A DNA stretch of 64,000 bases from Brasenia schreberi (GCA_036023115.1 JAYKKT010000076.1:5766001-5830000), one strand, 5' to 3'; shown: positions 1 to 12,643, counted from the stretch's first letter. The notes: a model not told the origin generated them from the sequence alone. A program made the numbers and translations.

Positions 1-454
1 AGCTCGAGATCAAGTCAAAAAGTGAAGGGTAGGTCAAGCCTATCTAGATAAAGGCAAGATTGAAGATTCAATCCGGTATTCACTTCAAGGTGAGTTCAAT
101 TTCAAAATGCAGAATAGAATCGAGACCCTGATGAAGCCATCAAGAATCAAGTACCGTAAGAGACTAAAATCAAGGACCAGGCTTATAAAAAATGAAATCA
201 GTATCCGCTTCAAATTTCGGATCAACTTCATCAAGTGAAAGCTCGAGATGGGGCAAGATGGATCAAACCAAGCATCAAATAAAAAAGTCTTGAAATCAAG
301 CATCGGTCGGTTAAATGGACTTGGAAGAACCTAGTCTAAAATCGAGTTCACTCGGAAACCAACCCACTTGAAAATCGTTCATTCCATGCCCCCACAAGAG
401 GACCACAAAAAAAAAAATTGGATCGGTTGGACCAAAAGATCCATCCCCTTGGCC

Positions 455-462
455 TATAAATA
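455..462 (+). promoter_or_regulatory. TATA box of LTR copy A in an inverted repeat
   Basis: TATAAATA is flanked by ccccttggcc (445-454) on the left and ggccaa-c-gggg (464-474) on the right. These are complementary apart from one extra C at 470. The long G run starts inside the right arm. Confidence 0.6.
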
Positions 463-469
463 AGGCCAA

Positions 470-470
<1 letters not shown>

Positions 471-501
<31 letters not shown>
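471..501. repeat. Poly-G run of 31 nt
   Basis: Thirty-one consecutive G residues just downstream of the TATA box of LTR copy A. The homologous place in copy E has nine G residues (8679-8687). Length in the assembly may be unreliable, because such runs are hard to sequence. Confidence 0.9.
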
Positions 502-502
<1 letters not shown>

Positions 503-979
503 GAAGGGGTTGGAGAGAAGGCTTGGAGGAGAGAGGTTGGAGCTTGGATCGAAGGCAAGAAAGGGGCTGCACCAAGGCAGCCGTGGGCTAAAAGAGAGTG
601 AGGTAAGAGAGATTGTGAGGTAAGGTCGAAAGTAGGGTAGTAAAAGGGAAGGGGCTGCACCTTGGGCTCGAGTAAGGGGGAGGCTTGCAATGAAGATCGC
701 CGAAATTCTATACTTGGAATTTTTAGTATTTTGGAAAAACCTATAAGCATTTCTAAACTTTGATTCTAAACCATTTTTTTCTGATTTATTAAATGAAAAA
801 GGGGTTGTATTAATGAAGCACATCCTCCCCCCATGTTGTAATAGTAAGTAGCTCTCTTTGCTTATCATTTAATTGATGGATGATCACGCTTACACCCACG
901 TGCACTCGATATATTTTGCTCTTCTACCCTAATATACTTTATAAGCCTTCTATACTTCGAATCCCCCTCTCTTCTTAAG

Positions 980-981
<2 letters not shown>

Positions 982-1021
<40 letters not shown>
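982..1021. repeat. TA microsatellite
   Basis: About 40 bp of (TA)n between the polyadenylation-like block and the minisatellite of LTR copy A. Confidence 0.95.
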
Positions 1022-1023
<2 letters not shown>

Positions 1024-1026
<3 letters not shown>

Positions 1027-1390
1027 TCACGTGAGTTTACTTTGGGAATGTAGAGTGGCTGCACTTTCATTTCACGTAAGTTTACTTCGGGAATGTAGAG
1101 TGGCTACACTTTCATTTCGTGTGAGTTTACTTCGGGACATAGAGTGGCTGCACTTTCATTTCGCGTGAGTTTACTTCAGGAATGTAGAGTGGCTACACTT
1201 TCATTTCATGTGAGTTTACTTCGGGATGTAGAGTTGTTGCACTTTCATTTCGTGTGAGTTTACTTTGGATGTAGAGTGATTGCACTTTCATTTCGTGTGA
1301 GTTTACTTCGGGATGTAGAGTGGTTGCATTTTTATTTCGCGTGAGTTTATTTTGGATGTAGAGTGACTGCAATTTCAATTCGGGTGAGTT
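1024..1390. repeat. 43-45-bp minisatellite, about 9 units
   Basis: Tandem units with core cgtgagtttacttcggga, then tgtagagtggctgcac and tttcattt. Units vary by point changes and small deletions (gggaatg, ggatg). The repeat is a component of the long LTR family; a related 42-bp version occurs inverted at 9572-9810. Confidence 0.95.
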
Positions 1391-1867
1391 TGCATCATTG
1401 TTCTTAAAAACCCAAAACAGGATTTCCAGCATCTCTACATCTACTCATTACTGCAATCTCTCGATACTCGCTCCGATCATGCTAAAACTTGGCCCACACA
1501 TTCCACACACATTAGGCTACAACAAGTAAAACTTGTAAGAATTTTAGGGTCATCCAACCCCATAATAAAATTGGCTAAAAGTGCACGAACCAAATTCTTT
1601 TAAAACACTGGTTGTTCACGTTAATTTGAAGTAAAAACTTATTTGCAAATCGAAGTTCCTAAGCGGTTAAACCGACCCTTGAGCATCGGTTCAAGAAGGT
1701 TTAAGTGAAAAGAGTTTGCTTGCATACAATCGCTAAAAAGTTAAAAAATTGTTTAAAAAGTATTGGCTAGTTTGTATAAGCTAACTGGCACACTCGCACA
1801 AGCATAGACACGAAAAGGTTCACTTCGAGTTTTTTATAACTTGGGAGTGGAAATTTTCATGTTAACA

Positions 1868-2397
1868 GATACTTGAAAAAAACTCTTAGAAATGATATCT
1901 TGTACTCAAAACATAGACATACTAATGTGGAATTATGTACAGATGTTGATTGGGTAGGATCTATAGATGACAAAAAATCTACAACTGGATATATTGCTTT
2001 GGTTGGGGAGAATATAGTCTTATAAAAAAGCAAAAGACAGTAAGTGGTTACAAGATCAAGTGTAGAAGTCGAATATAGAGCAGCAACACAAGGGATAAGT
2101 GAAGGACTATAATTGATTTCATTAATTATAGAATTACAAGAAACAATTAACCTTTCAATACCATTGTATACAGACAATTATGCAATAATACAAATATCTA
2201 CAAACCTAGTCCAACATAAGAGGCAAAGTACATAGAGGTGGACTCACTTTATACGAGAAAATATCACAAACATGATACTAAACATACAACATGTGAGATT
2301 AGAAGACCAAATTGTAGACGTTCTGACTAAAGTACATTGGATCGATTATATAATAAGTTGGGAGTCATAAACATATTTCATCCAACTTGAGGGAGAG
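1868..2397 (+). pseudogene. Ty1-copia RNase H remnant
   Basis: Plus-strand translation gives the 3' end of a copia polyprotein: DADWVGSIDDKKSTTGYIAL, then TRSSVEVEYRAATQGISEGL, YTDNYAIIQISTNLVQHKRQ, HFIREN and DQIVDVLTKV. These are standard copia RNase H landmarks. Several in-frame stops are present. The upstream part of the element is separated by LTR copy A, whose right edge is directly at 1867. A purine tract (gagggagag) at 2389-2397 leads into an LTR. Confidence 0.85.
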
Positions 2398-2651
2398 TGT
2401 GAAAGAATGACAAAAATACCATACTTTGTGTTATATTATTGTAATAACTAAGTAAGAGTAATTTAGTCTTTCAAGTTAAAATGTTTTATGCTTAAGTAGG
2501 TTGTTAGTGATTAGGGTTAGTAGAGATAATAAAGGAGAGAGACAAAAAAGGAGCAGTCGACACCCATAGAAGGGTCGTGCCCAAATTTGTAAATCTTGTT
2601 TCATTATTTCAATAAAGTTTTTGATCATTTTCGCATTCAATTCAATCAACA
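2398..2651 (+). mobile_element. Ty1-copia 3' LTR (about 254 bp)
   Basis: Begins TGTGAAAGAATGAC right after the polypurine tract and ends about TCAATCAACA, so it has TG...CA termini. A polyadenylation-like aataaag lies near 2611. The partner 5' LTR is not in the window. Confidence 0.6.
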
Positions 2652-2857
2652 AAAAATCCCTCTTGCTTTTTTGAAAGTTAACATTGATACTTCTTTACAA
2701 AAAGAGGAAATGAAGTGAGGTTAGGAATGGTGGTAAGAGATTGGAAGGGTTGTTTTATTTAGGAGAAAGCAATACGAGTAGAGTAATGCTATCCTACAAG
2801 GGTAGTTGCTAAGCATGAACTTCATTGGGCTCTATTTCTTGGAATTTAGGGGGTCGC
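2652..2857. other. Short spacer without recognised feature
   Basis: Unassigned sequence between the copia LTR and the truncated LINE. No coding frame is supported. Confidence 0.4.
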
Positions 2858-4515
2858 GACTAGAGATAAGAAAACCACGTTTTTAACTTTTGTTAGATGC
2901 ATGAAAGATGAAGATGAAAAGATTCTATTAGCAAGTGATGGTATAAAATAGATAAAATAAATATTTTGTAAGCTTTTTAATGAAAATATAGGTGTTAATA
3001 TTAGCTTAAAAGAGTTAACTAAATCAAAAGAGTATATAAACTATAATTTTTATTGTTATATTCAAAAAAAAAGTCAAAGAACCTATTAAACTTATGAGGG
3101 TGGATAAATTTATAGGATCAAACAATATTCTTATACAAGTATGAAAAATCCTAAGAGACACATGTATTACTTGGCTTAAAGAATATTTTTTGAAATATAA
3201 AAATAAAAGATACTTTAGGGATGGAGGAAGAGTACAATTTTATCCCATATACAAGAACAAGAAAGGCATTCAACATTGTATAAATTATCGAGGTATCAAG
3301 TTGAGATAAATATTAAATATTGAGATAAATATTTAGTACAACAAAGAGCCAATTTGGATTCATGCAAGAAAGATCTACCAATAAAACTATTCATCTATTT
3401 AGAGATATAATAGAATATTTTAGAGCCAAAAAAAAGAACCTTTACATGGTATTTATTGATTTAGAAAAAGCTTACGATAAGATGCAAAGAGATATATTTT
3501 GGAGAACCTTGGGAAGAAGAGGTATTCCTTTAACACACATCAATCTTATAGGAGACATGTATGATAGTGTGCAAATATGTGTTAGTACCCATTAAGGAAT
3601 GACAAATTTCTTTGCGGTTAACATTTGATTACATCAAGGATCAACTTGAAGTCCATATTTATTGGTATTGGTTATTGATGCACTAACAAAACATATTAAA
3701 GATGAAGTCCCTTGGAGCATGGCATTCGCAGATGATATTGTATTAGTAGATGAGTATAAGAAAAAAGTAAATTAGAAATTAGAAATATGGAGAGAAACAT
3801 TAGAAAGGAAAACCTTTTGACTTAATAGAATAAAGACAGAATATATGAAATGCAAGTTTGGTCATTTGGTTACTTTAAATAAAATAGAAATTAAGATTGA
3901 CACACATTACATCCCTCATAAGAAAGTTTTAAATACTTAGGTTTAGTTTTCAAAGTGATGGAAAAATTGATGGAGATGTTATGCATAGAATTAATGAAAG
4001 TTAGTTAAAATAGAGAGGTGCATCAGATATTCTATGTAACAAGAAGATACCACTAAAGTTGAAAGGTAAATATTATAGAGCAACAATTAGACACTATGTT
4101 ATATGACTCTAAGTGTTTGACAATTAATCATCAATATATAGAAAAGATGTTCATGGCAGAAATGAAGATGTTGAGATGGATGAGTGGTCATACAAGAAAA
4201 GATTGTATATGTAATGAAGTTATTAGCAACAAATTGGGAGATGACAAAATGAGGAAAAATCGTTTAAGATGATTTAGACACATTGAAAGATGACCAAAAA
4301 AAGCTCTGGCAAGAAGGTATGAGAAACTAAATTATGAAAATGTTATAAGAGGCAGAGGAAGACCATAAAAGTGTTAGAAAGAAACAATAAAGCATGATTT
4401 ACCTTATGCTGAGTTACCAGTTAGCAAGACATGTGATCAAACTCTATGAAAACAAAGAACCCATGCAGTTAACCCCATCTAGTATGAAAAAGGCTTACTT
4501 GTTGTTGTTGGTGTA
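2858..4515 (+). pseudogene. 5'-truncated RTE-type LINE, reverse transcriptase remnant
   Basis: Matches the nearly full-length LINE at 60193-63410 from its residues before the RT domain (about 61735 of that copy) to the 3' tail. Recognisable parts are RCMKDEDEKILLASDG, the RT block IDLEKAYDKM (near 3457) with KRGIP-like RRGIPLTHINLIGDMYDS, FADDIVLVDE (near 3727) and the C-terminal MLRWMSGHTRK. Many stops and frameshifts make it dead. The 3' end has the family signature ccatctagtatg, aaaaaggctta and (TTG)n at 4480-4512. No clear target duplication was found. Confidence 0.85.
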
Positions 4516-7500
4516 CTATAGGTACTAACTCAATATGTTGAGTAATAATTAAAAAGGATGCCTCTTTAGTGCAACACTCATTTGTTTGGCACTGCCAACT
4601 TTATTGTTTCAACTATGAATATCACACATCTAAGACTAAGAAGCATGCCCATCATCCCCCTTAGGTGGAAGAATAAATGGTAAATGGCCCACACCTAATG
4701 ACTAATTATCAAGTACATGAAATCCATTGTATCAGCCTAAGACATCATAAGAATAGATCATCTTCAAAATCTCAAAAACCAAAATCCATACACTTAGACA
4801 CAAATATTGACATCTTCCTAATTATTTCTCCAAACAAAAAATCAAGTGAAAATATTTTGGTTAAAATGATTTAATTTGAAATAGCAAGGGTAGAAGCTTT
4901 TTAAAAGAGAAAATGATAAATATTCAAAATATTAATGAAAAATCCGATTGTGAATATTTATCAAATCCAAAAACATGTGAGCCAGTTAGACAAAATATGG
5001 TGATGCCCACGCAAGTAAACAATTATATGGTGATAAGTACGTACAATGATCCAAATAACATGTACATGTATGTGATATATGTGAACATGCTTGGCATGTG
5101 TATGTATGGAGATCAAACATATATATGTATATGACATAATCATGGTCATGCATATGACCCTAAACTAACAAAGCATGAATTTGTGTGAAAGATGACTCGA
5201 GTCTATATCTCTTTCATATCTCGTGAGGGAAGGATCAACTTGAAGTCCTATGGCTCGACAACTACTAAGATCCTTGTATTTATTCATCATGTTCTCATCT
5301 CAGTATTTTTGAATACTTTCGCATGGGAAGTGGGTGATCTGTGTGAAAAGTAGAGGATAGGTGTGGTATGTGAATGCATGAATATGAAAGATGAACGATC
5401 TAATTAGGAAGATGTAAATTCAAGAGTAAACTCAAAGGTTGTGTGATCAACTTGGATGGGTGGTACCAAACCAAGTCTGCTTGCACATGTAGGTGAATTG
5501 GAGAGATGACTAGTGCCTATCTCTCAAAAGTAAGTGGATGATGAAGGAAGGTGTGATGACTTGATTCGAGGTGGAATCTCAAGGAGTGGATCCCTATAAG
5601 GTAAGTGGAACTCAAAAGTAAGAGTATGATAAAGTTTGAGAAGAGATGGCCTATCAATAGGCTGAATTTCAAGAAAGAGGTCATCAAAAGTTAGGACTAT
5701 AGGGATGGTAGGCTAAGAAAAGTAGAACCTCAAAAGACATCCCATTAAGATATAGCCTTAGTAGGTTGAACCTCTATCGTCAAAATCTTAAAAGATGAAG
5801 ATTCTTTCTATAGAGCTCCAAACGATGGAGACCCAATAATTTAAACCCCAAAGGATGGGGGACCAACAAGTGGGACCTCGAAGGATAGGGACCCAATAGG
5901 TGGGACCCCTACCTCCGCTTTATTGCCTTGCATGGACTCCATCTCTCCGTCCTGTGTTGTAGGGCTGCATACAAATTTTAAGTTCTACAGAACCCTCGAC
6001 TTGTATCATATCTTCTTAATTTTATAAAAGAAAATAAAAACTAAGTCTAGAGGACTCACCTCTTATTCACAATCCCTTTTATTTGTGGCTCCTATTTATA
6101 TTTTTTTACAATTACCTTCTTGTCCCAACGAGCAAGGGTCAGTTCTTGAACTACAAAATTCCTCACTAATACTTGTACATTTTATTGAAATGTGAGCACA
6201 AAAGAGTAACTATTCCTATTGGTTTTGGATCTTATATGGATTTGGATCTAATAGGGGTATGAGTTCTAATATGGATTTTGGTTTCCATATAAGTATAAAT
6301 CTCTAAATAGATATGGACCTCTAAATGGATATGGATCTAAAAGGGATATGGACTTATAAATGGATATGGATTCTAAATAGGATATAAGACTTAATATGGA
6401 TATGGATAGAATCAACCTTAAGAAAATAATGCCCTAGTTAACTATTATAAAATAAATGGAACATGCAACTAAATATGAAAAGTGTTAAGATGCAGAAATT
6501 TTAAGGTGCAGAAAATCCAAATAAAGATGCATAAAATCCTAATTTATAGAGATCCTCATATGCAGTGTGCATGAATTTTATATATTTTTATAAAATAAAA
6601 TGTGTACAAAATTTAAAGTAAATATATACAAGGAATGCAAGTATAGGATCTTCAACATGCATGAATTAAATCTAATGTGAAAAATAATTCTTACTAAAAC
6701 AAGAATTAAACTATCTATTTAATAACAAAATTAAAGAATAAAGATGAAAGATGATTCAAAAAAATTGATGGAAAGACTAAGGGATTTAATAGTTTCTTAG
6801 AGCCTAATTAATGGTAATCAAGATATATGGATTAAAGGGACTTGATGTGGCTGCTATGAATATTTATGCTATGAAGAATCAATTCTACTAAGGTATGAAA
6901 ATAATGCAAAGGAATTAGATAGGATGGTCAATGGATACTATGCATGACTATGATGACCTAATGATGCATAAATCCAAAAACAAATTTATAAGAAAAACAA
7001 AATCTTTTAAGAACCCTAAGACATAAGAGCCTAATCAAGATGCAAACACTAAGGGGACTCAATGGATGCTTGTAGCTATAACAAAATTATAAAATAAAAG
7101 AGATGGAATATGAAAGTAAGGTGAAATTGATAAAACAAAAAAAATATGCAAAGCAAAATAAAAGGATGATGGACTGTATGACATACGAATAAAGATGAAG
7201 AATCATGATGGGGTAATTACTTAATGTAATGATGACAACTATTATGACCTAATAATGATAACTATTATGATCTAAGACTATGAGCTAGGAGACTAAAAGC
7301 CAAACCCAGAGTATAAAGTATATTATAAGTGGAGTGATGGATGGAATCATTGAAACAAGGTTCTAAAAATACCTTACAAACAACCAATCTCTCCTTTAGT
7401 TGATTTCTCATGATTTGAGTATACTTAAGGCTGCACAAATTTCTCCTTGGTGGATCTCTTAAGGTAGCACATACATCAAAAGCAAGAGAAAGAAGAGAGT

Positions 7501-7921
7501 GAGAGAAAGAGAGAGAAAAAGAGAGAGAGATGACCTTACTTGATAGATACTTGAAAATATTATTGTTGCTTGATAATAATAGAGATCTTATTGATGCTTC
7601 ATGAATTAGAGACATGGATGCAATGGGAGGCCAAAGAGATTATTTATAGAGGGGATCTAGTCCCTTTAGAGATAAGAAACAATCATATTGTGATCCCTAT
7701 AAAATCTCTAACAATTCTAAAAGATAGGACTTTAAAGATTTGGAATAATTTCTCTTTGATTTTAAAAACCATATGTGGCTAAGTGTCTTCGATTTTGGAT
7801 TGATGGCTGGATAGATCAGTTGACTCCCATATGTCTTGAGGATCCTTGAGTGGCTTGACTTGGTTTGAGGCTGGATATGGCTTGAACGACATCGTAGGGT
7901 AGCTCGATTCCAATTTGAATC
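4516..7921. other. 3.4-kb gene-free stretch, probably old repeat DNA
   Basis: No coding region is supported. The stretch holds three degenerate 30-bp units around 5821-5909 (core aggatagggacccaat, then gtgggacc), a diffuse TATGGAT-rich repeat at 6220-6410, and a purine-rich GA run at 7495-7532. AT-rich with scattered poly-A. It ends where LTR copy E begins. Confidence 0.5.
6220..6410. repeat. Degenerate TATGGAT-rich tandem repeat
   Basis: Repeated variants of ctaaatggatatggat with a loose 20-24-bp spacing. Poorly conserved, so old. Confidence 0.6.
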
Positions 7922-9073
7922 TGTAAACACCCTAAACAAAATTTTTCTGAAAACACTCCAAATTTCGAAAGCTTACTTGTTTTAAAAGCTTTTGGCTTTA
8001 AAATGAAAATTTCAAATCTTTAAAATAAAGATTTTTAAAAGGTCTCAAATTAAAGCAAAAAAAGATAAGACCCAAGAGATTGAAGTAAATCAGGCAAAAA
8101 TCAGGGTGATAGGCGGGGCCCGCTTCGAGCCACGATCAAGTTCATGAAGGACAAGCTAGGAAGCAAGGGAGTAGATCAAGTCAAAGCACATATTCATCCA
8201 AGATCAAATCAAGTGGACAACCTCATCAAACCCAGTCAAATTCAACTAAATCCTAGACTTGATTTGATTGAATTAAACATGAAGCCTAACTGAGTTTAAA
8301 CCAAATATCTTGACTTGACCAAACCGAGTTTTCCTAGCCTTGTCTACCGTACATCTTTGGGCTAAACATCAAATGCCATTCTTATCTAGCTTAGATTGAA
8401 TGGGACGAGCCAACAAAGAAGAGTCACTTCAACTTGAAAAGCAAGTTCGGTCCAAGTGTACCTGGAGGCATCAAGCACCTAGTTGATCATGGCTAGGTGC
8501 ACATGACTCAAACCACAACCAGCCCACATGGGGCTGGTCCATGTTTGACCAAGGGAGACCACTCCTCTCTCTCCTCCACGTGAATATTGGTGGATATTGG
8601 AGCTAGAGTTGGATCTTGGGTCACCCGTCCCAAAGAAGGGCCTAGAAAGGCCCCCCTTGGCCTATAAATAGAGGCCAAGGGGGGGGGTTCTCTTATCTTA
8701 GAGGTCTTGAAGAAAGTGTTGCTCCTTGGGCTGCTTTGGAGAATTGTGGGCTGCTAGGGAGAAGTTTAGAGAGGGAAGAGAATGCTAGGATCAAGGAAAG
8801 TGTTGCCACTTAGGTTTGAGTGAGAAAGCAAGAGTGAAAAGAGGGAAGGTGAGGGTCGTGCACCACCATTGGAGGTCGGTTTCTTGGGAATCCATGTATC
8901 ATTTTACCTTGATTCATCACCATCTCTTCTTCATATTTTATTCAAAAGGGGTTGTATTAATGGAGCTTTGTCTCCCCCCATGATGTAATAGAAGTAGATG
9001 TGCTGAAATTTTCTTTTTCTTGCGGATGCACTCTATATGTTTGTGTTCTTGATTCTACCTCTCTATATGATAT
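7922..9073 (+). mobile_element. Long LTR copy E, left part (interrupted)
   Basis: Starts TGTAAACACCC, matching the start of copy C at 11902 (TGTAAACATCCC and then AAAA-rich sequence). It has TATAAATA at 8663-8670 and the conserved block ttgtattaatggagc with ctcccccc and gatgtaat at 8948-8990. It stops abruptly at 9073, where the inverted end of copy B begins, so copy B appears to have inserted into it. Confidence 0.7.
8651..8684 (+). promoter_or_regulatory. TATA box in a perfect 12-bp inverted repeat (copy E)
   Basis: Left arm ccccccttggcc (8651-8662), loop tataaataga (8663-8672), right arm ggccaagggggg (8673-8684). The arms are perfectly complementary, so the core promoter of this LTR could fold as a hairpin with the TATA box in the loop. 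Confidence 0.75.
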
Positions 9074-9571
9074 TGTAAACATGAAAATTTTCACTCCTAA
9101 GTTTATCAAACTCGAAGTGAACCTTTTCGTGTCTACGCTTGTGTAAGCATGCCAGCTAGCTTACTCAAACTAGCGAAGGTTTTTGAAATGATTTTCTAAC
9201 TTTGGCGGTTGTAGGCAAGCCAACTCTTTTCGCTTTAAACCTTCTTGAACCGACGCTCAAGGGTTAGTTTAAGCGCTTAGGAACTTCAATTTTTTAAACA
9301 ATTTTGACTTCAAATGACAAGTGTTTTGATGAATTTGGGTTTTTCCCTTTTCCCTTTTTATTACGAAGGTTGCACGACCCTAAGTTCTTGTGAGTTTTAT
9401 TTGTTTAGGCCTGATGTGTGTGTAATGTGTGGCCTAATTTCAGTGTGGTTTGAGCGATTTGTTCGAGGGCTTTTGAAAGCGACGAGCGAATGCAGAGATG
9501 CTAGAAATCCTTTTTGGGTTTTCAAGAACGATGATGTGAACTCGCCCAAATTGAAATTTCAACTCACTCGA

Positions 9572-9810
9572 CTTTCACAAAAGTAAACCCACACAAATTT
9601 AAGTGCAACTCTACTTTCACAAAAGTAAACCCACACAAATTTAAGTGCAACTCTACTTTCACAAAAGTAAACTCACACGAATTTAAGTGCAACTCTACTT
9701 TCACAAAAGTAAACTCACACGAATTTAAGTGCAACTCTACTTTCACAAAAGTAAACTCACACGAATTTAGGTGCAACTCTACTTTCACAAAAGTAAACTC
9801 ACACGAATTG
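9572..9810. repeat. 42-bp minisatellite, about 6 units
   Basis: Units of ctttcacaaaagtaaac, then tcacacgaatttaag and tgcaactcta. Because the period is divisible by three, a minus-strand open frame with a 14-residue repeating peptide results; it is not a gene. Confidence 0.95.
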
Positions 9811-9829
9811 AAATATATATATGTTTATC

Positions 9830-10370
9830 CTAAGAGCGGAAAGGCTCGAGTGCGTGTGGGTGTACTCGTGTGTAATTTAAGAGCAGAAAGGCTCGAGTGC
9901 ATGTGAGTGTAGAGAGCGGAAAGGCCCGAGTGCTCGTGGGTGCGATTACTCAACTTTCACAAAATTAAACTCACGCGAATTTAAATGCAACTCACGTGAC
10001 TTGAAAGTAAAGTCACCCGAATTTAAATGCAACTCAAATGACTTGAAAGTAAATTCACCCGAATTTAAGTGCAACTCACATGACTTTCATGAAGTAAATT
10101 CATGCGAATTGAAATATATATATTTAGCTTAAGAGCGAAAAGGCTTGAGTGTGTGTGAGTGTAAAGAGCGGAAAGGCTCGAGTGTTCATGGGTGTATTCG
10201 TGTTCATCCACCAGATAAGAGCGAAAAGGCTCAAGTGCACATGTGTGTGATCGTGTTCATCCACCAAATAAGAGAGGAAAGGCTCAGGTGCACATGTGTG
10301 TGATCATGTTCATCCACCAGATAAGAGCGGAAAGGCTCAAGTGCTCGTGGGTATGATCGTGTTCCTGCAC
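9830..10370. repeat. Second minisatellite block in copy B
   Basis: Repeated agagcggaaaggctcgagtg followed by variable gtgtgggtgt or cgtgttcatccaccag strings, mixed at 9955-10100 with three 42-bp units related to the neighbouring array. Confidence 0.85.
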
Positions 10371-12429
10371 AAATATTACAACCCGGGGAGAGACTTCATT
10401 CCATTAATACAACCCCGTTCCGAATTGAATTGAATGAAATAAGTTTAAAACCAAAGTTAACTTACTTACAAGTTTTCGTTAGGTTTAGCCTTTTTGTTTC
10501 AGCTTGTTGGATTCGCTCGAGTCGCTTTTGTTGCAGCCGTGAGTTAGGTCCACTTTCTTTGTGTCGAGCCTTGGTCAAACTGTCTTCACGTTGAGGTTGT
10601 AGCCAAGTCCCAGGTTCGGTCCACCCTTGTTCCAACTGGTCAAAGGTTCAGCTCCAACTGATGCAGCCGGTCCAAGTGATGCAGGTCGGGTGCTTGGTTC
10701 AGTTGGGCCAAGAGATGCAGCCCCAAGTGCAAGGTTCAGTTGGGTTTTGGGGCAGCCAAGCTCGGTTCTTGGGGAAGAAGGCAGCAAGGTTCCAAGTTTA
10801 TGTAGTCCACGTTTGATTTGGCCAGCAAGTGGTTCAGCTGGGCGTGGTTGCAACTGGGTTCAAGGCCTAGGTGCAGTCAAGTTATGGTGCAGTTTAGCCC
10901 AAGATGGGTGCCGTTTTGTGCAGTTGGGTTTAGTTGACTTTAGCTGGTTTAGTCGGCCTTGGTCAAGGGGCAACATAGCAAGATGGCTTAGTTGGTTTGG
11001 TTGGCAGCAAGTGGGTTCGTTCAAGGTTGCAGCAAGTGGGTTTTTGTTGGGATTGATTCAGCCCAAGTCCAAGAATGCAGCCCAGTTCAGTTTGGTCTTG
11101 GTGGTCAGCTCAAGAGGGCAGGTCAACCAAGAGCAGGTGCTTGATTCGGCCAAAGTGCAGGGTGCAGGTTGTAGGTTCGATTCCAAGGTGATGCAGGCCA
11201 GGTTCAAGTCAAGGGTTCAAGGCCCAATTGGTTTGAGGTGCAGCCCTTGGGTTCGGCCAACAGTTGGGAGTGGTTCAGTCCAAGTCGGCTTGGTTTAGTT
11301 GCAGCCGAATGGGACAAGAGCAAGGGTGCAGTTTCAAGGTGGTCAGCCGATCTTCTTTGTGGTTCGGTTGACAACACTTGGTTCAGTTCGTGAGGTTCAG
11401 TCGTGCCTTGTTCTAGTTGGGTGCATCACGTGCAGGTCAATGTGCAGCACTAGGGCAGGTCCGGTTAGAGCCAAGTTAAAGTCCAACCATGTGATTCAGT
11501 TGTGGCAAGTTCAGCCAAGGTAGATCGGTCAAGGTCAAAGGGTTGACCCAAGGTGGGTCGGTTCAGCCCTAGTTAGGTCGGTTTTAGCAAGGAGGGTCAA
11601 GTCAAAGTAGTTCAATGTTCAACCCACACACAATCCGGCTAAGTCAAGGTTGGTTTGAGGTGCAGCCCAAGGTCGGTTTGAGTCAAGGTGAGTTTGAGTC
11701 AAGGTGGGTTTGAGTCATGGCTTACCTCTTGGTGTATCCACTCCTTAGTCAAACTTGAGCCATCCTAGTATGTTGGTGGAGCCACCTTAGCCTAGGTTGA
11801 TCCCCTTTGAAATGAATTCTATTCAGGAACTCTCTTTCAGAAGCTCGCTGAATTGTGGATGGAGAAAGCTTGTGCTTGGTTATGAGACACATTGTTCTTT
11901 GTGTAAACATCCCAAAATAAAACAAATTTCGAAAACAAACACCTGGTTGAAAAAATCATTTCAAAACCCAAATTTGGAGTTTTCGAAAACCCAGGGGTTG
12001 TAAAAGCGTCAAACCTTTGCCTAAACCCCGTTCAAGTTGATTTCACACATATGGGCCAAGTCCCAATTTTGTCAAAACCAAAATTTCAACAGGTGAAGCC
12101 TGAATGCCAAAGCAGCTTCAGAAGCAGGTGCAGAAGCCCAAATAAAGCACCTTGGCCTGATAAAAGTCAGGTTCAAAAGACAAAAGGAAAGCCTAGGCCC
12201 GATGCAGACTGCAAGTCCGGAGCACCCAAAAGCCAAGTCAAGCATAATCACCCAAGCAGCATAAATCTGAGCCAGAAACGGCAAAAATGAGCAGAAACGA
12301 AGTCCAAAAAGGCGAGAATGAATTCGGACGATAAAGTTGGGGAAAACCCAGCATAAGACGGAGCGTTGATGAAGCCAGGGCCCGCACAAACCGTCCATTT
12401 CAAAAACACCAGAAAGGACTGAAGAAAAG

Positions 12430-12640
12430 AAATTTGGATAATCTGGACTCAAATATCCAAATCCAAATCCAAATAGTGTTTGGATTGGATCTGGATCCAA
12501 AATATCCGAGATTTAAGATCCAAAACCAATTGAATATTTGGATTGGATTTGAATCCAAAATATTCGAGATCCATATCCAAATAGTGTTTGGATCGGATTT
12601 GGATTCCAAGACCCAAATCCAAAACCCATATCCAAGACCC
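12430..12640. repeat. Diverged ~105-bp duplication rich in GGATTGGAT
   Basis: Two tandem copies containing aaatagtgtttggat, then ggatttg and atccaaaatat. Each is partly palindromic, since tttggat and atccaaa alternate. Confidence 0.75.
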
Positions 12641-12643
12641 ACC

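Larger units (their letters stand above)
1..1867 (+). mobile_element. Long LTR copy A (5' end outside the window)
   Basis: Right part of a long LTR. In order it shows TATAAATA at 455-462, a 31-nt poly-G run at 471-501, a conserved polyadenylation-like block (ttgtattaatgaagcac, then tcccccc, then gttgtaat) near 806-842, a TA microsatellite, a 43-45-bp minisatellite, and a 190-bp terminal block at 1671-1867 ending TGTTAACA. That terminal block recurs inverted at 9074-9310, at about 15050-15222 and more diverged at 17900-18102. No coding domain and no primer-binding site follow the end, so it may be a solo LTR. It interrupts the Ty1-copia remnant to its right. Confidence 0.7.
9074..11901 (-). 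mobile_element. Long LTR copy B, inverted and 5'-truncated
   Basis: On the minus strand this is the same LTR family. Its 3' end is at 9074 (TGTAAACA on plus, so TGTTTACA on minus), with the 190-bp terminal block at 9074-9310. Next come 42-bp minisatellites at 9572-9810, related 42-bp units at 9955-10100, a roughly 55-bp repeat (aagagcggaaaggctcgagtg) at 9830-10370, and the inverted polyadenylation-like block at 10383-10420. The 10620-11750 part is GC-richer, with many degenerate ggttcagttggg and gtgcag strings. It ends where copy C starts at 11902. Its own TATA region is not seen. Confidence 0.65.

Noticed and set aside
311..868. 185-codon minus-strand frame with a poly-Pro tract
   Set aside because: The poly-Pro is the poly-G run read in reverse, and the frame crosses the LTR promoter; it is not conserved in copy E.
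9564..9788. Repeating 14-residue peptide frame on the minus strand
   Set aside because: Produced by a 42-bp minisatellite whose period is a multiple of three; not a gene.
9572..10370. Regularly spaced repeats that might suggest a CRISPR array
   Set aside because: Units are contiguous tandem repeats without unique spacers, no cas genes are present, and the DNA is from a plant nuclear genome.
10627..11298. 223-codon open frame on the plus strand
   Set aside because: Low-complexity sequence made of ggttcag and gtgcag strings in the GC-rich part of LTR copy B; no domain and no homologous frame in the other LTR copies.
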